From Rhodococcus sp. 06-462-5 (lineage in GTDB: Bacteria > Actinomycetota > Actinomycetes > Mycobacteriales > Mycobacteriaceae): a stretch of DNA of 64,000 nt. This document shows, one piece after another, positions 58,572-64,000 of the stretch; position 1 is the first letter of the stretch; each line of letters opens with the position of its first letter. The notes under the pieces were generated by a model. That model had not been told where the DNA came from, searched no databases, and saw nothing but the letters and a program-made list of their open reading frames with translations. Position numbers and translations under genes: made by a program. Location of the stretch: positions 24,704-88,703 of the forward strand of contig NZ_NOYD01000053.1 in assembly GCF_002258315.1 (NCBI RefSeq), read 5' to 3'.

Positions 58572-59348
58572 ATGGCAAAGCGTCTCGATCTCAAGGACGT
58601 CAACATCTACTACGGCAAGTTCCATGCCGTCTCCGACGTCACTCTGGCCGTACCGCCGCGCAGCGTCACCGCGTTCATCGGACCGTCCGGCTGCGGTAAG
58701 TCGACCGTCCTGCGTTCGCTCAACCGCATGCACGAGGTCACTCCCGGTGCCCGCGTCGAAGGTTCGGTGCTGCTCGACGGCGAGGACATCTACGGCAGCG
58801 GCGTCGACCCCGTGGGTGTGCGTCGCACCATCGGCATGGTCTTCCAGCGCCCCAACCCGTTCCCGACGATGTCGATTCGGGACAACGTCGTCGCCGGCCT
58901 GAAGTTGCAGGGCGGCCGCGGCAAGAAGGAACTGGACGAGATCGCCGAGCGCTCGCTCAAGGGTGCCAACCTCTGGAACGAGGTCAAGGATCGCCTCGAC
59001 AAGCCCGGCGGCGGCCTCTCCGGCGGTCAGCAGCAGCGTCTGTGCATCGCTCGCGCGATCGCCGTCTCGCCCGACGTTCTGCTGATGGACGAGCCGTGCT
59101 CGGCTCTCGACCCCATCTCCACCCTCGCCATCGAGGACCTGATCCAGGAACTCAAGCAGGACTTCACGATCGTGATCGTCACGCACAACATGCAGCAGGC
59201 CGCACGTGTGAGCGATCAGACCGGCTTCTTCAACCTCGAGGCAACCGGTAAGCCCGGCAAGCTCATCGAGATCGACGACACCGAGAAGATCTTCTCCAAC
59301 CCGACGCAGAAGGCCACCGAGGACTACATCTCCGGCCGCTTCGGATAA
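58572..59348 (+). CDS. pstB: Phosphate ABC transporter ATPase PstB
   Basis: A 258-residue ATPase. Walker A GPSGCGKST, the PstB-specific LRSLNRMHEVTPGARVEGSVLLDGEDIY, Q-loop FQRPNPFPTMSI, signature LSGGQQQRL, Walker B LLMDEPCSALDPIST and switch THNMQQA are all present. It ends TEDYISGRFG, the standard C-terminus of PstB. A terminator closes the operon. Confidence 0.97.
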   Translation: MAKRLDLKDVNIYYGKFHAVSDVTLAVPPRSVTAFIGPSGCGKSTVLRSLNRMHEVTPGARVEGSVLLDGEDIYGSGVDPVGVRRTIGMVFQRPNPFPTMSIRDNVVAGLKLQGGRGKKELDEIAERSLKGANLWNEVKDRLDKPGGGLSGGQQQRLCIARAIAVSPDVLLMDEPCSALDPISTLAIEDLIQELKQDFTIVIVTHNMQQAARVSDQTGFFNLEATGKPGKLIEIDDTEKIFSNPTQKATEDYISGRFG

Positions 59349-59363
59349 CCACACACCGACGAC

Positions 59364-59399
59364 AGAACCCCCGTCGAGCGAAAGCTCGGCGGGGGTTCT
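59364..59399. terminator. Terminator after pstB
   Basis: agaacccccg pairs with cgggggttct, continuing through a wobble into cgagc-GAAA-gctcg. A GAAA tetraloop tops about 16 pairs; TTC follows. It sits between the convergent pstB and phoU genes. Confidence 0.85.
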
Positions 59400-59483
59400 T
59401 CGTGCGTGTCTGCGCGTGTCGTTCCGATGCGAGAACCGAGTAGCGCTGCAGCGCAGCGCCACTCGGTCTCGACGAGGGTGGTC

Positions 59484-60158
59484 CTACGAGGTGGGAATGT
59501 TGTTGTGGCTCAGGTCGGCGGGCAGCTCACCCGTCACCAGGAAGATCACTCGACGGCCGACCTCGACGGCGTGATCGGCGAATCGCTCGTAGAAGCGACC
59601 GAGCAGGGTCACGTCCACTGCAGCGGCGACGCCGTGGCTCCACTCGCGGTCCATCAGCACCGTGAAGAGGTGACGGTGCAGATCGTCCATCGCCTCGTCC
59701 TCCTCCTGCAACTTCGCAGCGCGCTCGGGATCGCGGGTCTCGAGGACCTCACGGGCCGAAGCACCGATCTGAACGGCCAGGCGACCCATCTCGGCGAAGT
59801 ACCCGTTGACGACCTCGGGGAGGGCGTGGTTCGGGTGCCTGCGACGGGTGATCTTGGCGACGTGCAGTGCGAGTGCGCCCATACGGTCGATGTCGGCAAC
59901 GATCTGAATGCCGGCCACCACCGAACGGAGATCGCCTGCGACCGGAGCCTGCAGGGCGAGAAGGGTGAAGGCCTTCTCCTCGCACACCGCGCTGAGCTCG
60001 GTGATCCTGTCGTGTTCGGAAATGACCTGCTCGGCGAGCACCAGGTCTGCTTGAAGGAGGGACTGAGTGGCCTTTTCCATGGCCGCACCAGCCAGGCTCG
60101 CCATCTCTCCGAGGAGATCGGCAAGCTCGTTCATCTGTTCGTTGTAGGCGACGCGCAT
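59484..60158 (-). CDS. phoU: Phosphate-specific transport regulator PhoU
   Basis: A 224-residue, all-helical protein with two PhoU repeats. The metal-binding motifs appear as ADIDRMGALALHVAKI (ExxxD-like, repeat 1) and GRFYERFADHAVEVGRRVIFL (ERxxDHA, repeat 2). PhoU damps SenX3/PhoR-type signalling and PstSCAB activity when phosphate is high. It corresponds to PhoY2 (Rv0821c). A TAAACT element (60165-60170, minus) lies 6 nt from the ATG, so it is probably leaderless and transcribed apart from pst. Confidence 0.96.
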   Translation of the reverse strand: MRVAYNEQMNELADLLGEMASLAGAAMEKATQSLLQADLVLAEQVISEHDRITELSAVCEEKAFTLLALQAPVAGDLRSVVAGIQIVADIDRMGALALHVAKITRRRHPNHALPEVVNGYFAEMGRLAVQIGASAREVLETRDPERAAKLQEEDEAMDDLHRHLFTVLMDREWSHGVAAAVDVTLLGRFYERFADHAVEVGRRVIFLVTGELPADLSHNNIPTS

Positions 60159-60224
60159 GAGCGAAGTTTAGTAGGTCACTCCGACCAGTTCTCTGTCCCG
60201 AGGGTTAACGGAGCATGAATGAAG

Positions 60225-62147
60225 TCAGGCGCACGTGTCGTCGGCGGCGTTGGTGTACGAGAGATCCTCCGGAAGGGGCGCACTCTGGGTGGTTCCTTCC
60301 ACCTGAGTGGGATCGATTTCGGTACCGAATGCCGTCGGATACTGGGTGTATCCGGGATAGTTCGAGCCGAGCACGACCTCGACGACATTGTTCAGGCTCG
60401 GTGCCAGCTCGATGGCAGCGCCGGGAATCGCCGACGCGACCGTCGCCGCAGCCGCCTCCTGATCCTGCGAGTAACGCACCACGGTCTGGGCCGCGGTGCC
60501 CGAGAAGTTGCCGACCGTCAGGATCTGGAATCCGTAGACCGCGAGTTCGTCGGACGCCGTCTGCGCCATCCCGGCGATGTCGGATGCGTTGGACACCTGA
60601 ATCGACACGGTCGACGGGTCCACGGCCAACAGCGGCGCGTCGGGTACTGCGGCAGGTGCGGGCGCGTCGGGTGTGACCGGCTCGGCGCGTTCCTCGCCGG
60701 GCAACGGAGCGTCGTCGATGATGGCCTGGAAGATCGCACCGATCGCGTCGTCGTTGGGGATCTCGTTGCCGTAGTCGTTGGTGCCGGTGGTCGGGATGGT
60801 CAGGAAGGTGACCGCACCGGCGTCCACGTTCTGCAGCGAACGTCCCAGCGTCACCAGGTCCTGGGTCTTGACGTTCTCCACGAAGGTGTCCGAGGTGAAC
60901 GCGTTGACGAAACCGTTGAGCTTGCCGGGGTCGAGCAGGACGTTGTTCGAGAGCGCGGACCGCAGCAGTGACGACAGGAAACGCTGCTGTCGCTTGATGC
61001 GGCCGTAGTCGCCGTTGCCCTCGGACTCGACGTTGCGAGCCCGAACGTAGTTCAGTGCGGTCCGGCCGTCGATGCGCTGGGTTCCGACGTTGGGAAGGAC
61101 GTTTCCGAGTTCGTAGTCGAACAGGGGTTGCGCCGTGCAGACCTCCACACCACCGACCTCGTCGACCATGGACTCGAACCCGGCGAAGTCCATCCCGACG
61201 AAGTGTCCGATCCGCAGGCCCGAGATCTTCTGAATGGTCTTGACCAGACACTTCGGGCCGCCGAGGGCGTAGGTGGCGTTGAGCTTGTCGCCGTAGGCCT
61301 CGGGGAACATCTCCCCGGTGTAGGTATTGGTGATGTTGTCGAACTGCTCGCACTCCGGCCGCGTCACATCCAGGTCCCGGGGGAAGGAGACCGCGACGAC
61401 GCGACTGCGGTCGGCAGGGATGTTGACCAACATGACGGTGTCCGAGCGCGATCCTTCCGCGTCGGCGACGGTTCCGGCTCCCACCTCGCCGCTGGCACCG
61501 GCACGGGTGTCGGTGCCCACGATCAGATACGTCTCGTCGCCGTACTGCCCTGCGGCGTCGACGACGTCGGTCGAATCGGGATCGAGAGCGGCGACCTGGA
61601 GAAATCCCTGATCGGTGTTGCGTAGGTATCCCCACACCACTCCGGTCAGAGCCACCGCCAGGATCGCGACGAGGGAGACCAGGCTTCGGCCGATCATCCG
61701 CACCCGACGGCGTCGACGTACCCGGCTCATCGCCAATCGCGTCAGAGCCGGGCGATCGGCCGCGGGCGCACCTACGGATTCGGGTGCCGCATGCGGCGGC
61801 GGAGTCGGCGGCACTGCCCGGGCAGGCGGGGGAGTGGATTCGGTGATGGGGGCGATGACCTCGGTCGGCTCTTCGACTTCGGGACGTTCGGCAGGCACCC
61901 GCCGCATCGATCCCGAGCGCGACATCTTGTCCACCAACTCGGCCACCGAGACGGTGTCGGCGTTACGCGGTGATCGTTTGCCGAGCCTGCCGCTGTCTTC
62001 GGGCTGCGGCGGTTGCTCCGGGTCCGGTGTCGCAGGGCGCTCGGAGCGAGGGGGGCGCTGTCCGGAACGTCCGATTGAAGACAGCGGGCGCTCCCATGGG
62101 GCGCGACCCTCGGGCACAGACGGGCCCGACTCTCGATCGTCTCCCAC
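60225..62147 (-). CDS. LytR-CpsA-Psr (LCP) family cell-wall ligase with LytR_C domain
   Basis: A 640-residue protein. A disordered, Pro-rich cytoplasmic N-terminus (about 145 residues) precedes a basic patch (RVRRRRRVR) and one membrane helix (SLVSLVAILAVALTGVVWGYL). The LCP domain (about 200-420) has YLIVGTDTRA, RSDTVMLVNIPADRSRVVAVSFPRDL and YVRARNVES with the catalytic Arg/Asp residues. A LytR_C domain (about 510-610) follows. LCP enzymes attach arabinogalactan or other glycopolymers to peptidoglycan. It matches Rv0822c. The start is GTG 62147. A TACTAT -10 is visible at 62207-62212 (minus). Confidence 0.92.
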   Translation of the reverse strand: MGDDRESGPSVPEGRAPWERPLSSIGRSGQRPPRSERPATPDPEQPPQPEDSGRLGKRSPRNADTVSVAELVDKMSRSGSMRRVPAERPEVEEPTEVIAPITESTPPPARAVPPTPPPHAAPESVGAPAADRPALTRLAMSRVRRRRRVRMIGRSLVSLVAILAVALTGVVWGYLRNTDQGFLQVAALDPDSTDVVDAAGQYGDETYLIVGTDTRAGASGEVGAGTVADAEGSRSDTVMLVNIPADRSRVVAVSFPRDLDVTRPECEQFDNITNTYTGEMFPEAYGDKLNATYALGGPKCLVKTIQKISGLRIGHFVGMDFAGFESMVDEVGGVEVCTAQPLFDYELGNVLPNVGTQRIDGRTALNYVRARNVESEGNGDYGRIKRQQRFLSSLLRSALSNNVLLDPGKLNGFVNAFTSDTFVENVKTQDLVTLGRSLQNVDAGAVTFLTIPTTGTNDYGNEIPNDDAIGAIFQAIIDDAPLPGEERAEPVTPDAPAPAAVPDAPLLAVDPSTVSIQVSNASDIAGMAQTASDELAVYGFQILTVGNFSGTAAQTVVRYSQDQEAAAATVASAIPGAAIELAPSLNNVVEVVLGSNYPGYTQYPTAFGTEIDPTQVEGTTQSAPLPEDLSYTNAADDTCA

Positions 62148-62265
62148 GAATTCGAACCTGGCCTTCCATCACACGCACGCGCCGTCAACTCGGCAATCCC
62201 AGCCATAGTACTGACTCGAGCGGCATGGTCCACTCGTGCGAGGTGGGCGGCTGGTCAGCCGCGAA

Positions 62266-63405
62266 TCAGCCGCCGGAATGCATCAGGTCGGCACCGGCAG
62301 GAACACAGACGTCCTCCGGATCGTCGAGCCAACCGTCGGGCAACGCAACCGTGCCCGGCGAGCCCTGCCGACCACGGGGGCCTTCGGCGTCCTTGGGAAA
62401 CGGAACGGTCGGATCGAGTTGCGCCAGAAGATCGTCCAGCTCGGCGAGTGTCGACACCAACGCCATCGAGACCCGAAGATCCGACCCCGCGGGAAAGCCA
62501 CGGAGATACCAGGACACATGCTTGCGCAGCTCACGCAGACCCTTGCTCTCACCGTGATGCTGAGCGAGCAGCTCGGCATGCCGAGCGATGATGGTGGCCA
62601 CCTCGCCGAGGGTGGGTGGAGTGGGCTCGGGCCTGCCGTTCAGGCGGGCACTGAGTTCTGCGAACAACCAGGGCCGACCGAGGCAACCACGTCCGACGAC
62701 GACGCCGTCGCACCCGGTCTCCGCCATCATGCGAACCGCGTCGGACGCCGAGAAGATGTCGCCGTTGCCCAGCACCGGGATGCCGGAGACATGTTCCTTG
62801 AGTCGCGCGATCTCGTTCCAGTCGGCGGTGCCGGAGTAACGCTGCGAGGCAGTTCTGGCGTGCAGTGCCACTGCCGCCGCGCCCTCGTCTGCGGCGATTC
62901 GACCTGCGTCGAGATGGGTGTGGTGGTTCTCGTCGATGCCGACGCGGAACTTGACGGTGACGGGAATGTCCGTGCCCTCGGTCGCCTTGACGGCCGCAGC
63001 GACGATGCGACCGAACAGGTTCCGCTTGTAGGGCAGCGCAGCACCGCCGCCCTTTCGGGTGACCTTCGGAACCGGGCAGCCGAAGTTCATGTCTATGTGG
63101 TCGGCCAGATCGTCGTCGACGATCATCTTCGCCGCGGCGTACGTGGTGTCCGGATCGACGGTGTAGAGCTGCAGCGACCGCGGGGTCTCGGTGGGGCCGA
63201 AGGTCGTCATGTGCATCGTCGCCGGCTGGCGTTCGACGAGCGCGCGTGCCGTGACCATCTCGCACACGTACAGACCCGATGTACTGCCCGCCCGCTGCAA
63301 CTCCTGCTCCCTGCACAGAGTGCGGAACGCCACATTGGTGACGCCGGCCATCGGTGCGAGGACGACGGGGCTGCGCAACTCCAGCGAGCCGATCTGCAGT
63401 GTCAT
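62266..63405 (-). CDS. dusB: tRNA-dihydrouridine synthase (DusB-like)
   Basis: A 379-residue FMN enzyme that reduces uridines in the tRNA D-loop. The TIM barrel begins LRSPVVLAPMAGVTNVAFRTLC. The catalytic Cys is in HIDMNFGCPVPKVTRKGGGAAL. The tRNA/FMN site continues with VTVKFRVGIDE, ALHARTASQRYSGTADW and PVLGNGDIFSASDA...GVVVGRGCLGRPWLF. The C-terminal helical domain contains LRKHVSWYLRGFP. It matches Rv0823c. The ATG lies about 90 bp after the desaturase stop, past its terminator. Confidence 0.95.
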   Translation of the reverse strand: MTLQIGSLELRSPVVLAPMAGVTNVAFRTLCREQELQRAGSTSGLYVCEMVTARALVERQPATMHMTTFGPTETPRSLQLYTVDPDTTYAAAKMIVDDDLADHIDMNFGCPVPKVTRKGGGAALPYKRNLFGRIVAAAVKATEGTDIPVTVKFRVGIDENHHTHLDAGRIAADEGAAAVALHARTASQRYSGTADWNEIARLKEHVSGIPVLGNGDIFSASDAVRMMAETGCDGVVVGRGCLGRPWLFAELSARLNGRPEPTPPTLGEVATIIARHAELLAQHHGESKGLRELRKHVSWYLRGFPAGSDLRVSMALVSTLAELDDLLAQLDPTVPFPKDAEGPRGRQGSPGTVALPDGWLDDPEDVCVPAGADLMHSGG

Positions 63406-63452
63406 GGAAACAAGCCTTTGGAACGGAGGGAGAACTGTCAGGAGAAAAAAGG

Positions 63453-63482
63453 GTGCCCGGTACCGAAGTCGGTACCGGGCAC
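63453..63482 (-). terminator. Rho-independent terminator of the desaturase gene
   Basis: A perfect 13-bp stem (gtgcccggtaccg with cggtaccgggcac), AAGT loop on the plus strand. Read on the minus strand it is followed by CCTTTTTTC, a classic intrinsic terminator. Confidence 0.92.
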
Positions 63483-63498
63483 ACCAGCCGATCTGAGC

Positions 63499-64000
63499 TT
63501 ACGACGCGCGTGCTTCGGCCTTCGCGCGTTCGCGGGCGAGGGAGCGATCGCGCATCTCCTCGAACTTGGTGGCCTGCCGCTCGAGGTCTTCGAGGAACGC
63601 GGCGAGTTCCTCGCGCTTGTTCTCACCGCGTGCGGTGAAGTCGTTGCGCTCGAAGACGCTCCACTTGCGCAGGACCGGCCAGACGACGTCCTCGAGGTGC
63701 TGCCGCAGGTCGTAGATGCCGTGCTTGGCCATCAGCACACCGTTGCGGCGGAAGTTCGGCATGCCTGCACCGGGCATGACGAAGTTCGTCACGATGTCGG
63801 AGACCGCGTCGAGGGTCTGGTCGGGAGCGATGTCCATCGCCGCGCCGGTGATGTTGCGGTAGAAGATCATGTGCAGGTTCTCGTCGGCGGCGATGCGCTG
63901 GAGCATGCGGTCGGCGATCGGATCGTCGCAGACCTTGCCGGTGTTGCGGTGCGAGACGCGGGTGGCGAGTTCCTGGAAGGTCACGTAGGCGACCGAGTGC
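63499..64000 (-). CDS. Acyl-[ACP] desaturase, C-terminal part (DesA-like, partial)
   Basis: The gene runs off the right edge; 167 residues are in the window. They include YVTFQELATRVSHRNTGK, the diiron helix AADENLHMIFYRNI (ExxH), and FVMPGAGMPNFRRNGVLMAKHGIYDLRQHLEDVVWPVLRKW. This is the DesA1/DesA2 type of soluble acyl-ACP desaturase, a diiron enzyme of fatty or mycolic acid synthesis. The tail is rich in Glu, Arg and Ala (RDRSLARERAKAEARAS). Position matches Rv0824c (desA1). A GTG at 63984 is internal, since the frame is open and conserved upstream of it. Confidence 0.92.
   Translation of the reverse strand, partial: HSVAYVTFQELATRVSHRNTGKVCDDPIADRMLQRIAADENLHMIFYRNITGAAMDIAPDQTLDAVSDIVTNFVMPGAGMPNFRRNGVLMAKHGIYDLRQHLEDVVWPVLRKWSVFERNDFTARGENKREELAAFLEDLERQATKFEEMRDRSLARERAKAEARAS

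Overview
The window reads as chromosomal, high-GC DNA from a mycolic-acid actinobacterium, most likely Rhodococcus or a close Nocardiaceae relative. The reasons are dense GC-rich coding with GTG/TTG starts, mycothiol synthase, LytR-CpsA-Psr and LppP/LprE-type proteins, an LmeA-like protein, and a gene order that follows the Mycobacterium tuberculosis Rv0780-Rv0824c stretch. That order is purC, oligopeptidase B, purS/Q, M18 aminopeptidase, purL, purF, purM, DUF3073, YgfZ, PabC, nitrobindin-like, SseC, CysA, ThiX, LmeA, GlnR, MshD, Pst/PhoU, LCP, DusB and DesA. I see no prophage, insertion sequence, CRISPR array, rRNA, tRNA or defence island. The taxon is inferred from synteny and not proven.

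Layout. 1-7.1 kb: end of an unknown gene, an FAD monooxygenase, an Fe(III)-type ABC importer (fbpABC-like) behind an IdeR-like box, a maltokinase-cap-like protein and an MFS exporter. 7.1-14.1 kb: purC and oligopeptidase B, then a CitA/CitB-type two-component system divergent from a dicarboxylate symporter. 14.1-23.4 kb: glutathione peroxidase, DUF2334 protein, thiM, LppP/LprE lipoprotein, MBL-fold protein, purS-purQ, a VOC protein, two small coupled genes, an unknown 302-residue protein, M18 aminopeptidase and a nucleoside phosphorylase. Three different kinds of intergenic repeat lie in this part. 23.4-37.1 kb: purL, a membrane alpha/beta hydrolase, a CPBP protease, a sterol-carrier-family protein and purF, then a four-gene peptide-type ABC importer sitting between purF and purM. 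37.4-47.5 kb: MOSC, YgfZ, a second dicarboxylate symporter, pabC, and the cydABDC operon for cytochrome bd oxidase. 47.5-53.4 kb: nitrobindin-like protein preceded by a 32-residue membrane protein, cutinase-family protein, and a sulfur-metabolism cluster headed by a polycysteine leaderless small ORF. 53.5-64 kb: glnR, mshD, pstSCAB behind a PHO-like box, phoU, LCP ligase, dusB and the 3' part of an acyl-ACP desaturase.

Functional links. De novo purine synthesis (purC, purS, purQ, purL, purF, purM) is spread through the window in one orientation, and three of its units share a TAGACT -10 element. Nutrient sensing is a second theme: iron (fbp), dicarboxylates (dct), phosphate (pst/phoU), nitrogen (glnR) and cysteine (polycysteine leader). 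Many genes have a TANNNT -10 element 6-8 nt upstream of ATG/GTG and no Shine-Dalgarno, which points to leaderless transcripts.

The best items for follow-up are the polycysteine attenuator leader (52054-52153), a compact perfect three-way-junction RNA structure between cydC and the nitrobindin gene (47590-47650), the leaderless 32-residue membrane protein, and the intergenic repeats. I did not find a convincing wholly new multi-gene system.
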